DNA of 64,000 bases, taken from NCBI RefSeq assembly GCF_016925615.1, contig NZ_CP070499.1:3968001-4032000 (forward strand), in the 5' to 3' direction. The stretch is from Natronosporangium hydrolyticum (GTDB lineage Bacteria; Actinomycetota; Actinomycetes; Mycobacteriales; Micromonosporaceae). Shown here piece after piece: positions 1 to 7,636 of this stretch. The position numbers and the translations under genes are program-made. The notes beneath the pieces are model-generated. The model had not been told where the DNA came from, did no database searches, and saw nothing but the letters and a program-made list of their open reading frames with translations. Positions within the stretch are counted from its first letter, which is position 1. Each line of letters starts with the position of its first letter.

Positions 1-639
1 CAGTACCCGATCCCCACGGTCATCGAGAAGACCCCCGCCGGCGAACGCGCGTACGACGTCTACTCTCACCTGCTCTCCGAGCGGATTATCTTCATCGGCA
101 CCGAGATCGACGACGGCGTCGCCAACGTGGTGATGGCGCAGCTGCTCCACCTGGAGTTCACCAGCCCGGACCGGGAGATCGGGCTCTACATCAACTCCCC
201 CGGCGGCACCTTCAGCGCCCTGAACGCGATCTACGACACCATGCAGTTCGTCCGGCCGGACATCGCCACCATCTGCATGGGACGGGCGGCGTCCGCCGGG
301 GCGGTGCTACTCGCCGCCGGCACCCCGGGTAAACGGTCGGTGCTCCCGCACGCCAAAGTGGTCCTACACCAGCCGTTCAGCCAGGCTCGGGGCACGCTGC
401 CCGACCTCGCCGTGGAGGCCGAGGAGGTGAAGCGGGTGCGCTCAGAGATGGATGAGATCCTCAGCCGCCACACCGGCCACCCGGTGGACAAGATCAGAAG
501 CGACACCGACCGGAGTATGACTCTCGGCGCCCGGCAGGCGGTCGACTATGGATTAGCAGATCACATCATTCCCAGCCGCAAGCTGGCAGACCGCGGCGAA
601 CCCCAGTTGGTCGCGGCCGCTGCCACGGGCTTCGGCTAG
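1..639 (+). CDS. clpP: ATP-dependent Clp protease proteolytic subunit, 5' end outside window
   Basis: This is the serine peptidase subunit of the cytoplasmic Clp protease, which degrades proteins fed to it by a Clp ATPase. The reading frame is open from base 1, so the true start lies upstream; 212 residues are visible. The catalytic triad is present: Ser in GRAASAG (codon 292-294), His in VVLHQPF (367-369) and Asp in DTDRSM (508-510). The C-terminal [10 protein letters not shown] matches the family. The stop codon overlaps by 4 bases the stop of the convergent ClgR-like regulator gene. Actinomycetes usually carry several ClpP paralogs, and the pairing with a ClgR/PopR-type gene suggests an accessory, regulated copy (inference). 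Confidence 0.95.
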   Translation, partial: QYPIPTVIEKTPAGERAYDVYSHLLSERIIFIGTEIDDGVANVVMAQLLHLEFTSPDREIGLYINSPGGTFSALNAIYDTMQFVRPDIATICMGRAASAGAVLLAAGTPGKRSVLPHAKVVLHQPFSQARGTLPDLAVEAEEVKRVRSEMDEILSRHTGHPVDKIRSDTDRSMTLGARQAVDYGLADHIIPSRKLADRGEPQLVAAAATGFG

Positions 640-1121
640 GCGGCCCGCAGCAGTTCCACTTCGCCCGGGCCGCGCAACCGCCGGCCCCGGGGCAGCGGGA
701 CCTGCCGGGCGCGCCGGCCGCGGAAGTCGTCCAGCCGCACCACGGTGCCGGAGCGGCCCGCGCCCAGCCGGGCCTGCGGGGTCGCACCGAGGCGAGCCTG
801 GGACTCGCCCGCGACGTGGGTGTTGCGGGCGGTGGCGAGACCACGGCCGACCTCAGTCAGCAGATCTGCGAGATCGACATCCAGCGCATCGCAGACCGCC
901 GCCAGCACCTCAGAGGAGGCCTCCTTGCGTCCGCGCTCCACCTCGGAGAGATACGCCATCGAGACCCGCGCCGCCGCCGCCACCTCGGCCAAAGTCCGCT
1001 CCTGCTCCTGCCGGGTCCGGCGCAGCTGCCAACCGAGGACGCTGCGCAGCAGCGGTCTGGGAGCTGGTGTCCGCTCCCGCGGGCGCGCGGGCAGGCTCCC
1101 AGTGGTTACCCGTCCCGGCAT
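636..1121 (-). CDS. XRE-family regulator, ClgR/PopR-like
   Basis: Predicted DNA-binding regulator of 161 residues. After a Pro/Arg-rich leader of about 25 residues comes an XRE helix-turn-helix (about residues 28-85) containing [21 protein letters not shown], close to the same stretch of the second regulator at 26035-26526 ([20 protein letters not shown]). ClgR proteins activate clp protease genes in actinobacteria, and this gene converges on clpP with a 4-base overlap of stop codons. The ATG at 1121 is preceded by AAAGGAG with a 5-base spacer. The C-terminal half is Arg-rich and not recognised. Control of the neighbouring clpP is inferred from position and family only. Confidence 0.85.
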   Translation of the reverse strand: MPGRVTTGSLPARPRERTPAPRPLLRSVLGWQLRRTRQEQERTLAEVAAAARVSMAYLSEVERGRKEASSEVLAAVCDALDVDLADLLTEVGRGLATARNTHVAGESQARLGATPQARLGAGRSGTVVRLDDFRGRRARQVPLPRGRRLRGPGEVELLRAA

Positions 1122-1179
1122 CGCGGCTCCTTTCGTGGATACGGGTCACCATAACGGCTCCCTGGCCGGGCCGGGTGGA

Positions 1180-1200
1180 GGTTTCGCCACCGGCGTAACC
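1180..1200. promoter_or_regulatory. ClgR-box-like palindrome upstream of the ClgR-like gene
   Basis: GGTTTCGCC (1180-1188) and GGCGTAACC (1192-1200) form a 9-bp inverted repeat with one mismatch around a 3-base centre, 59 bases upstream of the regulator's ATG. ClgR boxes described in actinobacteria have a similar CGC/GCG dyad core. Autoregulation is inferred. Confidence 0.45.
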
Positions 1201-1206
1201 GGTCCG

Positions 1207-2211
1207 TCAGCCGGATCCGGGAGCGTCCGGTGAGCCGGCGGCGCGGCGGAGCCGGTCCCGCAGCGCCTGACCGATGCCGCCCGGCTCCGGCAGCGAGGCC
1301 ACCACCACCTCGCAGCCGCGCCGGTCGAAGCTGCGCAGGAACTCGTAGAGGTGGTGGGCGTACTCGGCCGACGACTCCGGGACGGTGATCACCACCTCCG
1401 CCATGTCCGCCGGGTCCGCCGCGGCGGTGCCCGGCAGGAGCACCCCCACCCGGCGGCCCTGTGCCCGCAGGCGCCGGGCCTCGGCGACGACCTGGTCGGG
1501 CGCGACCAGGACCACGCTCGCCCGCGGAGAGTAGTGGGACGGGTGCTGCCCCGGCACCCGGACGGTGCTCGCGGTCGGCGCCGGCACCGAGTGCCCCAGC
1601 ACCCGTTCGAGGTCCTCGTGGGACACGCCACCGGGCCGCAGGATGGCCGGCGCGCCCCCGCTAACATCGACGATGGTCGACTCCACGCCCACCCGGCACG
1701 GGCCCCCGTCGAGTACGAAGTCGACGGCGTCGCCCAACTCGTCGCGGACGTGGCCGGCCGTGGTGGGGCTGACCGAGCCGAACCGGTTCGCTGACGGCGC
1801 CGCGATCCCTCCACCGAAGACCGCCAGCAGCGAACGCGCCACCGGATGGGCCGGCACCCGTACCCCGACCGTCGCCAGCCCGCCGGTGACCGCCAGCGGC
1901 ACGCGGGGGTGGCGCCGCAGGACCAGGGTCAGCGGCCCCGGCCAGAACTGCTCCGCCAGCCGTACGGCGGCCGGTGACGGTTGCTGCGCCCAATCCGCCA
2001 GCTGCTCCGGGTGGCCGAGGTGCACGATCAACGGGTGGTTGGTCGGCCGCCCCTTCGCCTCGAAGATCCGCGCGACCGCGGCAGGGTTCTCGGCATCGGC
2101 GCCTAGCCCATAGACGGTCTCGGTGGGGAACCCGACCAGCCCGCCGGCGCGCAGCACCTCGGCTGCCCGCTCGACCTGTTCGCGATCGGCCTCCGGTAAA
2201 TCAGCACCCAC
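1207..2211 (-). CDS. L-threonylcarbamoyladenylate synthase (Sua5 type)
   Basis: Makes threonylcarbamoyl-AMP from threonine, bicarbonate and ATP for the t6A37 modification of ANN-decoding tRNAs; cytoplasmic. The N-terminal YrdC/Sua5 domain carries GLVGFPTETVYGLGADA and KGRPTNHPLIVHL, the usual nucleotide and substrate binding segments. The 334-residue length with a C-terminal Sua5 domain (from about residue 200) marks the long Sua5 form, not the short TsaC form. The start is GTG at 2211, 24 bases after the membrane gene at 2236-2868, so the three genes PadR, HAAS protein and Sua5 may be co-transcribed. The 3' end lies beside the ClgR-like gene's promoter region. Confidence 0.93.
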   Translation of the reverse strand: MGADLPEADREQVERAAEVLRAGGLVGFPTETVYGLGADAENPAAVARIFEAKGRPTNHPLIVHLGHPEQLADWAQQPSPAAVRLAEQFWPGPLTLVLRRHPRVPLAVTGGLATVGVRVPAHPVARSLLAVFGGGIAAPSANRFGSVSPTTAGHVRDELGDAVDFVLDGGPCRVGVESTIVDVSGGAPAILRPGGVSHEDLERVLGHSVPAPTASTVRVPGQHPSHYSPRASVVLVAPDQVVAEARRLRAQGRRVGVLLPGTAAADPADMAEVVITVPESSAEYAHHLYEFLRSFDRRGCEVVVASLPEPGGIGQALRDRLRRAAGSPDAPGSG

Positions 2212-2235
2212 GTCCAGGCCCCGTGTCTCTCTCGC

Positions 2236-2868
2236 TCATCCGGCTGGCTCGCGGCGGCGCTCCGAGCCGCCGGCGCGCGGCAACCACCGCCGCAACTGGG
2301 GTTCGAGCATCAGCAGCGCTCCCGCGCTCACCAAGCCTACGACCGCCGCCAGTGCGACCGTCGGGGAGATGGTCAGCACCAGCGCGGGGGCGAGCCCCCG
2401 ATCCCCCAACAGGACTACGACGACACCACCGCCGACCCCGGTGACGATCCCGGCGCCCAGCCGACCCCTCTGGGACAGCCGCGAATGTGCCACCGGCAGC
2501 TGCGTCACGCCAGCGATCAGCAGGAACGGCAGCAGGTGCAGGAGCTGCCGCCCGGACAGCTCGATCGGCGGACGGTCACCGGCGAGCGCCGGGCCGAACC
2601 CGTCCGCAACGGCCGGGGCGGCGTTAGCCACGATCGCGCCAGCAAGCGTCAGCGCTATGACCGCCAGCATGAACCGCACCGAGTGCCACCAGCTGTGCAA
2701 CAGACTGGCGGCGTACTTGTCGGGTAGGCCGAATGCCGCCACCGGGTCCTCACCGGAGTCCCGGAGATGACTGTCCACCTCGCCGACGATGTCGTCGACC
2801 CGCTTCCGGGACGCGCCCCGAAACCGTAACCGGTGCCGCAGCTCGCGAAGGTACTCGTCATGGTCCAT
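2236..2868 (-). CDS. HAAS-domain membrane protein paired with PadR regulator
   Basis: Membrane protein of 210 residues. The first 55 residues (DEYLRELRHRLR, then VGEVDSHLRD and FGLPDKYAASL) look like the HAAS helical domain found in membrane proteins encoded next to PadR regulators. About four hydrophobic segments follow. ATG at 2868 was chosen because GGGAGAG precedes it; a longer frame upstream lies inside the padR gene. The gene overlaps the 3' end of padR by 11 bases, indicating translational coupling. In such pairs the HAAS protein is thought to be controlled by or to signal with the PadR repressor; the signal here is unknown. Confidence 0.8.
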   Translation of the reverse strand: MDHDEYLRELRHRLRFRGASRKRVDDIVGEVDSHLRDSGEDPVAAFGLPDKYAASLLHSWWHSVRFMLAVIALTLAGAIVANAAPAVADGFGPALAGDRPPIELSGRQLLHLLPFLLIAGVTQLPVAHSRLSQRGRLGAGIVTGVGGGVVVVLLGDRGLAPALVLTISPTVALAAVVGLVSAGALLMLEPQLRRWLPRAGGSERRREPAG

Positions 2869-3214
2869 CGAACTCTCCCGTCGAGCCCAACAGCGCGCCG
2901 ACGCTGCCGGCGAAGTCACTCCAGGCGGCAGCCTGGGTCGCCAACTGCTCCTGCCCCGCCGCGGTCAATCGGTAGTACTTCCGGCCGGGCCCTTGCTCAC
3001 CTGGCTGCCATCGGGAGGTCACCAGCCCGGCCGTTTCCAGCCGCGCCAGCAGTGGGTAGAGGGTGCCGCCCTTGACCTGGCCGAGCCCGGCCGCCGCCAG
3101 CCGCTGACTCAGCTCGTAGCCATAACGCTCCCGGTCCACCAGCGCGGCGAGCACACAGAGATCCAGCGCGCCGCGCAACCACTGGGCGCGCCGCTCCTCC
3201 GCAGCTGCCATCAC
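2858..3214 (-). CDS. PadR-family transcriptional regulator
   Basis: Small winged-helix repressor of 118 residues. The pattern LRGALDLCVLAALVDRERYG, then GGTLYPLLARLETAGLV and GRKYYRLTAAGQEQL, is the standard PadR N-terminal domain, with a short C-terminal helix for dimerisation. The first codons are GTG (3214) and ATG (3211); no Shine-Dalgarno is present, and a palindrome abuts the start, so the transcript may be leaderless and autoregulated. It heads a probable operon with the HAAS membrane gene and perhaps sua5. Confidence 0.88.
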   Translation of the reverse strand: MMAAAEERRAQWLRGALDLCVLAALVDRERYGYELSQRLAAAGLGQVKGGTLYPLLARLETAGLVTSRWQPGEQGPGRKYYRLTAAGQEQLATQAAAWSDFAGSVGALLGSTGEFDGP

Positions 3215-3234
3215 TAGATGATACCGCTATCTAG
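3214..3234 (-). promoter_or_regulatory. Palindrome at padR start, likely operator and leaderless promoter
   Basis: CTAGAT (3214-3219) and ATCTAG (3229-3234) form a perfect 6-bp inverted repeat, with a second dyad GATA-CCGC-TATC inside (3220-3231). Read on the minus strand, TATCAT lies a few bases upstream of GTG/ATG, a fitting -10 for a leaderless transcript. PadR autorepression is inferred. Confidence 0.4.
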
Positions 3235-3279
3235 CTGGCGTGGCTACATAGCTGGAAGCGCCCACCAGGTGGCTGGCAA

Positions 3280-3516
3280 CTACCCGTTGTTGTCGGGGGG
3301 CGGTGCGAGCTGGTCACCGGTGCCCGCGTCGTGGACCTGGATCGCCTCCACCGGGCACAGCTCCGCCGCCTCGATCACCGCGTCGTCCGGTGCGACCAGG
3401 GTCCCGGTGGCGGTCGCCCGGTCGCCGACCAGGCTGAAGTGGCCCGGGGCAGCGGCGGCGCACGACCCCGAGCCGAGGCAGCGCTGCGGGTCGACGCTGA
3501 TCCGCCAGTCGGTCAC
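3280..3516 (-). CDS. 3Fe-4S ferredoxin, P450 redox partner
   Basis: Small electron carrier of 78 residues. Cysteines 13, 19 and 54 (CLGSGSC and LCPVEAI) match the three-cysteine pattern of the 3Fe-4S ferredoxins that feed electrons to actinobacterial cytochromes P450. The acidic C-terminus is also typical. It starts 10 bases after the P450 stop codon, so both are very probably one transcript, and the ferredoxin is presumably that P450's dedicated partner. No ferredoxin reductase gene is nearby. Confidence 0.92.
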   Translation of the reverse strand: MTDWRISVDPQRCLGSGSCAAAAPGHFSLVGDRATATGTLVAPDDAVIEAAELCPVEAIQVHDAGTGDQLAPPPDNNG

Positions 3517-3526
3517 GACCGCCCCC

Positions 3527-4738
3527 TCACCACGCCACCGGCAACGACCGCAGGCCGCGCACCAGCATCCCCGACTTCCACGACAGCTCCCCCTCCGGGA
3601 CCGCGAACCGCAGCTCGGGCACCCGGCGGACCAGCGCCTCCAGGGCCGCCTGGAGCTCTAGCCTCGCCAACTGCGCGCCCAGGCAGTGATGTGCGCCGTG
3701 GCCGAACCCGAAGTGCGACGGCCCCTCCCGGGAAAAGTCGATCTCATCTGGACGGTCATAGACCTCCTGGTCCCGGTTGGCGGAGTGGAGCGCCGCCAAC
3801 ACCGGCTCCCCCGCGCGCACCAGCACCCCGCCGAGCTCGACATCCTCGGTGGCGTACCGGGGGAAGGCCGCGGTGACACCGAGCGGGACGAACCGCAACA
3901 GCTCCTCGACGGCGGCCGGCACCAGGGTGGGGTCGGCACACAGCTGCCGCCACCGCTCGGGGTGGGTCAGCAGGACATAGACGAAGTTAGGGATCTGGGT
4001 GATCGTGGTCTCCTGCCCAGCGGCGAGCAGGCCGGCGGCGAGCTCCACCATCTCCTGCTCGGTGAGCCGGTCGCTGCGTTCGTCCCGGGCCTGGATCATC
4101 GCGCTGAGCAGGTCATCGGTCGGCTGCTGCCGCTTCTGCGCGACCAGCTCGGCGATGTAGGCGTGCATGTTGCCGATATATTCCTGGATCTGCTCCGGCG
4201 TCAGCGAGGTGGTGGAGACGATCGCCTCGGTCCAGCGGCCGAACTGGGCCCGGTCCGGCTCCGGGACACCCAGCAGCTCAGAGATCACGGTGGTCGGCAG
4301 CGGGTCGGCGAACGCCGCCACCAGATCCGCGGGTGGCCCGGTCTCGACCATCCGGTCCAGCAGGGTGTCGGCGATCTCCCGGGTACGCGGGCGCAGCTCC
4401 GCCACCCGGCGGGCGGTGAACGCCCGGGCGACCAGCCCGCGCAGCCGGCTGTGCTCTGGCGGATCCATCGCCAGCAACCCCGGCGCGGATGGTTGCGGGG
4501 TGACCCGCGGCTCGTCGCGCCCCAGCACCGCTGCCCGACTGAACCGGGCGTCGCCGAGGACAACCTTCACGTCCTGATGCCGGGTCGCCAGCCATGCCTG
4601 CTCCCCGAACGGCAACCGCACCCGGGCCAGCGGTTCGCTGCGGCGCAGCTCGGCGTAGAGCGGGTCCAGCCGCAACCGGTCGGGCGGGTTGAACGGGTAG
4701 CTGCGCACCGGACTGGACAATTGGCTGGTAGCGGACAC
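3527..4738 (-). CDS. Cytochrome P450
   Basis: Soluble bacterial P450 of 403 residues. The I-helix motif is LLAAGQETTITQ, the K-helix ExxR is EELLR, and the haem-binding loop FGFGHGAHHCLGAQLARLEL carries the cysteine ligand. Overall it resembles CYP105/107-type class I enzymes of actinomycetes, which hydroxylate small molecules; the substrate cannot be told from sequence and no biosynthetic cluster surrounds it. GTG at 4738 is preceded by GGGAGG. The 212 bases upstream (4739-4950) hold no gene; an ATTG-N7-CAAT dyad at 4754-4768 lies close to the start and may be an operator. Downstream is its ferredoxin. Confidence 0.95.
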   Translation of the reverse strand: MSATSQLSSPVRSYPFNPPDRLRLDPLYAELRRSEPLARVRLPFGEQAWLATRHQDVKVVLGDARFSRAAVLGRDEPRVTPQPSAPGLLAMDPPEHSRLRGLVARAFTARRVAELRPRTREIADTLLDRMVETGPPADLVAAFADPLPTTVISELLGVPEPDRAQFGRWTEAIVSTTSLTPEQIQEYIGNMHAYIAELVAQKRQQPTDDLLSAMIQARDERSDRLTEQEMVELAAGLLAAGQETTITQIPNFVYVLLTHPERWRQLCADPTLVPAAVEELLRFVPLGVTAAFPRYATEDVELGGVLVRAGEPVLAALHSANRDQEVYDRPDEIDFSREGPSHFGFGHGAHHCLGAQLARLELQAALEALVRRVPELRFAVPEGELSWKSGMLVRGLRSLPVAW

Positions 4739-4950
4739 GGCAACCTCCCGATGATTGAACGGGACAATGGTTGCGAATTTATCAGTGCCGCTGGACCGAT
4801 GGCAATGCTCGCTACTCCAGTCTCAGCCACTAGTTCCCAGCCACCGACGCGCCCCGGCGGTTTCGGCGATCTTCCTCAAGCCGAGCTGCTTGCGGCGGGC
4901 ACGGAGGGGCATCGGTTGTCCAGGGCCCAGGTGACTCGGTCAGCACTGCG

Positions 4951-5349
4951 CTATGCCTCTCTCAGGTTCCGCAGTGGGCACCTCATCCCGGGAGCGCCGA
5001 CGAATTTCACGTCTACCGTGACCAGTGTGACCTTGAGCGACTCGGCGAGCGCCACGTAGGCGGCGTCGTATGGCCACATGTTGTGTCGCAGTTCCCAGAT
5101 CCGCGGGAACAGCGAGAGATGCTCATATCGCCGTACGCCCATGGCCGCAAAAAGCTCCAGGGCTCGCTGAGCCTCATTCGCAGGAAGCTTGTTTTCGTGG
5201 ACCAACCCGCGAAGGGCCGAAGCGATCTCAAGGTCGGCCGCGTGGGGCGCGGCAAGCACCTCACCGGCGGCGACGGATCGGACCACCTCGGCGAGTTGAT
5301 CTGCCCCTACCAGGAACTCGACCAGCGCCGACGTGTCAAGGACGATCAC
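4951..5349 (-). CDS. PIN-domain ribonuclease toxin, VapC type
   Basis: Predicted toxin of 132 residues that cleaves RNA until bound by its antitoxin. The PIN-domain acidic residues are present: DTSALVEFL at the N-terminus, DLEIASALRG (Glu), YDAAYVALAE and VTVDVKF. The gene begins within the 3' end of the antitoxin gene (4-base overlap), the standard toxin-antitoxin arrangement. It seems intact. The RNA target is unknown. Confidence 0.9.
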   Translation of the reverse strand: MIVLDTSALVEFLVGADQLAEVVRSVAAGEVLAAPHAADLEIASALRGLVHENKLPANEAQRALELFAAMGVRRYEHLSLFPRIWELRHNMWPYDAAYVALAESLKVTLVTVDVKFVGAPGMRCPLRNLREA

Positions 5350-5582
5350 ACCGGCCGCTCACGCATCTCCGCGATCACCGCCGCCACATCGTCGGCGGTC
5401 ACCGACGACCGGGCAGCGATGGCCCGCGCTTGGTGAGCCGCTTCCTCCGTGGTCAGCGTCACCGCTTCCTGATCAAGCAATTGCCGGATGAACGCCTGCA
5501 GGGACTGGCCGGACCGGGTGGCTCTCAACTTGAGCGTCAGCAGGGTCTCGTCCGAGACGTCGCGTACGTGAATCGACCCCAT
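5346..5582 (-). CDS. Antitoxin, FitA/VapB-like ribbon-helix-helix
   Basis: Antitoxin of 78 residues preceding the PIN toxin. The N-terminus (GSIHVRDVSDETLLTLKLRA, then QSLQAFIRQLL) is the ribbon-helix-helix fold of the FitA/VapB class; the C-terminal half (TADDVAAVIAEMRERPV) would wrap the toxin. The ATG at 5582 has no Shine-Dalgarno, but TAGAAT lies 6 bases upstream, pointing to a leaderless transcript. A palindrome overlaps this promoter, as expected for autorepression by the toxin-antitoxin complex. Confidence 0.88.
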   Translation of the reverse strand: MGSIHVRDVSDETLLTLKLRATRSGQSLQAFIRQLLDQEAVTLTTEEAAHQARAIAARSSVTADDVAAVIAEMRERPV

Positions 5583-5594
5583 GCAAGCATTCTA
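5581..5594 (-). promoter_or_regulatory. Leaderless promoter and operator of the vapBC-like operon
   Basis: On the minus strand TAGAAT (5589-5594) is a good -10 hexamer 6 bases before the ATG. It overlaps the inverted repeat ATGC-AA-GCAT (5581-5590), which also covers part of the start codon. A repressor bound here would block RNA polymerase; binding is inferred. Confidence 0.45.
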
Positions 5595-5652
5595 CCCCCG
5601 CTGCTAGCGTTTTGCCGCCGGCGCGGGCTCGGCCTGGCGTCGCGACGGTCGC

Positions 5653-6852
5653 TCAGTTCTGGAGCGACCGTTCGGTGACGATCAGACGCAGCGGCACCAC
5701 CAGCACCAGTGTCCCCAGCGCGGTGACGGAGAACAAGGCCCGGAGCCCGAACAGCTCACCGAGCAGACCGCCGAGCGCCGCACCCACCGGCATCGCCCCC
5801 CAGGCAAATAACCGGTACGCCGCGTTCACCCGGCCCAGCATCGCGTCCGGCACCACCCGCTGCCGGTAGGAGACCGAGATGATGTTCCACCACATCCCGG
5901 CCGCCGATCCCACGACCACCAGCGCTCCGACCAACCAGGGGTTGGTCGACAGCGCCGGCCCGCCCAGCCACACCGCCCACCCGACCAGGCACAGCTGCAG
6001 CAGCCGGGCACGCCCGAAGAGCCTCGTCATCCGGTCAACGAAGAAGGATCCAAGGACGCTGCCGGCGGCACCGGCCGTCAGCAGTAGGCCGTAGCCGAAC
6101 TCGCTCAGGCCCATCGGGCCGGGGTCGACGGCGTACAGCACCAGCACCGATTGCCAGGCGAACCAGGCCATGTTGGTCAGGCCACCGACGACCGCCAGGG
6201 TCCGGAGCACCCGGTGACCAGCCAGATAGGACAAACCCTCGCGGATGTCTCGGTGCAGCCCGGTCCGTCGCTCACGGTACGGCCGGAACCGGCCTTTCAC
6301 CAGCGACAGCGCCGCCGCGGCACCCGCGTAGGCGAGGCCGCTGACCGCGAACGCGACCGCGACCGACAGGCCAGCGAGGAGACCGCCCAGGGACGGCCCG
6401 GCGAACCCGTTGGCCGTGACCTCCCCGGCGTAGAGGCGGCCGTTGGCCCGCTGCAACTGGTCCGGGGCGACCAGGCGAGGAACGAGCGACTGCGCCGAGG
6501 TGTCGAACAAGGTCTCCGCCACGCCGAGGACGAAGGCGACCGCGAACAGCAGCGGAAGCGTCACGGCGCCGGTAAACACGGCGACGCCGAGCACCCCGAG
6601 CGTCACGCTCCGCACTAGGTTGACGTTCCGCATGGTCGACCGGCGGTCGATGCGATCCACCAAGGCACCCGCGTGTAACGCGAACAGCAACCACGGCAGG
6701 CGGCCGGCGAGGGCTACCCCGGCGATCAGCGCTGGCGAGTCGGTATAGCGGGCCGCGAGTAGTGGCAACGCAATCAGGAAGATCCCGTCGGCCAGATTGG
6801 ATTGTATGGCGGCGCTCCATACCAGCCAGTAGCGGCGACCGAGCGCGCTCAT
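5653..6852 (-). CDS. MFS transporter
   Basis: Major facilitator superfamily protein of 399 residues with about twelve hydrophobic segments. The loop after helix 2 (GALVDRIDRRSTM) matches the MFS-3/enterobactin-exporter-like drug efflux group, as does FDTSAQSLVPRLVAPDQLQRANG. Export of a drug or metabolite is likely, but the substrate is unknown. It is monocistronic, 70 bases downstream of the antitoxin start, and is preceded by a MerR-type promoter (6903-6933), suggesting induction by the transported compound. Confidence 0.88.
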   Translation of the reverse strand: MSALGRRYWLVWSAAIQSNLADGIFLIALPLLAARYTDSPALIAGVALAGRLPWLLFALHAGALVDRIDRRSTMRNVNLVRSVTLGVLGVAVFTGAVTLPLLFAVAFVLGVAETLFDTSAQSLVPRLVAPDQLQRANGRLYAGEVTANGFAGPSLGGLLAGLSVAVAFAVSGLAYAGAAAALSLVKGRFRPYRERRTGLHRDIREGLSYLAGHRVLRTLAVVGGLTNMAWFAWQSVLVLYAVDPGPMGLSEFGYGLLLTAGAAGSVLGSFFVDRMTRLFGRARLLQLCLVGWAVWLGGPALSTNPWLVGALVVVGSAAGMWWNIISVSYRQRVVPDAMLGRVNAAYRLFAWGAMPVGAALGGLLGELFGLRALFSVTALGTLVLVVPLRLIVTERSLQN

Positions 6853-6902
6853 GCCGGCGTTCGGGATTCAGTGGTGAGCAGAGGGGTGGCGATCACCGCT
6901 GA

Positions 6903-6933
6903 ACCCTGCAACTTCAACCCGAGTTGAGGTCAA
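6903..6933 (-). promoter_or_regulatory. MerR-type promoter upstream of MFS gene
   Basis: On the minus strand a -35 TTGACC (6928-6933) and a -10 CAGGGT (6903-6908) are separated by 19 bases, the overlong spacing typical of MerR-family targets. The spacer carries the dyad TCAAC-TCGG-GTTGA (6914-6927). No MerR gene lies in the window, so the regulator would act from elsewhere. Confidence 0.5.
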
Positions 6934-6995
6934 GCGCCTCCGGCCGGGTGGTGCGCCATGTAGTAGCGGCTGCGCCCGGCGGGGCAGGCAACCGG

Positions 6996-7592
6996 TTACG
7001 GCGTCCGCGAAGGCTCGACGGGGTGGCTGCTGGCGTTGTACGAGTTCTTGGCGGCGACCACGGCCGCCTGGATGTGCTCGGGATCTACGCCGTGCACGTT
7101 CAACGGCGGGTGCACACGCCGGACAAGTTCGGCCTCGATAGTCGCCGGCTCCGCGTCCTCCGCCCAGGTCAGGCGCAGGTGCGCGGACATCCAGGCGGTC
7201 AGGCGCGCCTCATCCTCGGCGACCAGGACAACCCGGTCGGTCCAGGTCGTCCGGTAACCCTCGGAGACAAGCAGTCCGGCCAATGTACGGCGCAGCGTCG
7301 AGCTGCCCGAACGCCGCAGATGGTTGCGCAGGATCCGGCCCCGCAGGCTGGTCGCCTTTCCGAGGTACAGCAGCCGTAGCGACGGGACGGACTTATTCGG
7401 CGGCCCGGGGAGGTCGGGAAGGATCGACGGATCAGCCCAGAAGGCGTAGACACCGCTGCCGCGGCTGAGCCGTTTGGCGGTGACATCGAGGCCGATCGGC
7501 TCGCCGGAGAGTAGCCGCAGGGCCTCGTTGACCCGAGCTGCGTCGGTGGGGATGTCATCGGGTCGCGTTTCGGGAACGGTCATCGAGACCAT
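6996..7592 (-). CDS. GIY-YIG-like domain protein
   Basis: Protein of 198 residues. RGSGVYAFWAD and, about 25 residues later, LRLLYLGKATSLRGRILRNHL correspond to the GIY and YIG strands and the following Arg of GIY-YIG nucleases, although the motif is relaxed (GVY, LYLG). The frame extends further upstream into the GNAT gene, but that part reads as shadow; ATG at 7592, preceded by AGGA, or ATG at 7583 is the likely start. A conserved downstream Glu (IEAELVRRVHPPLN) could be the catalytic acid. The nucleic acid substrate is unknown. Confidence 0.75.
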   Translation of the reverse strand: MVSMTVPETRPDDIPTDAARVNEALRLLSGEPIGLDVTAKRLSRGSGVYAFWADPSILPDLPGPPNKSVPSLRLLYLGKATSLRGRILRNHLRRSGSSTLRRTLAGLLVSEGYRTTWTDRVVLVAEDEARLTAWMSAHLRLTWAEDAEPATIEAELVRRVHPPLNVHGVDPEHIQAAVVAAKNSYNASSHPVEPSRTP

Positions 7593-7636
7593 CCTAGATC
7601 CTGGACAGATCGATTCCGGGAGCTGCGAGGACGAGA

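Noticed and set aside
3686-5059. A 457-codon open frame antisense to the P450 gene
   Set aside because: Opposite a clear P450 with haem motif; the extension over the intergenic region has no signature.
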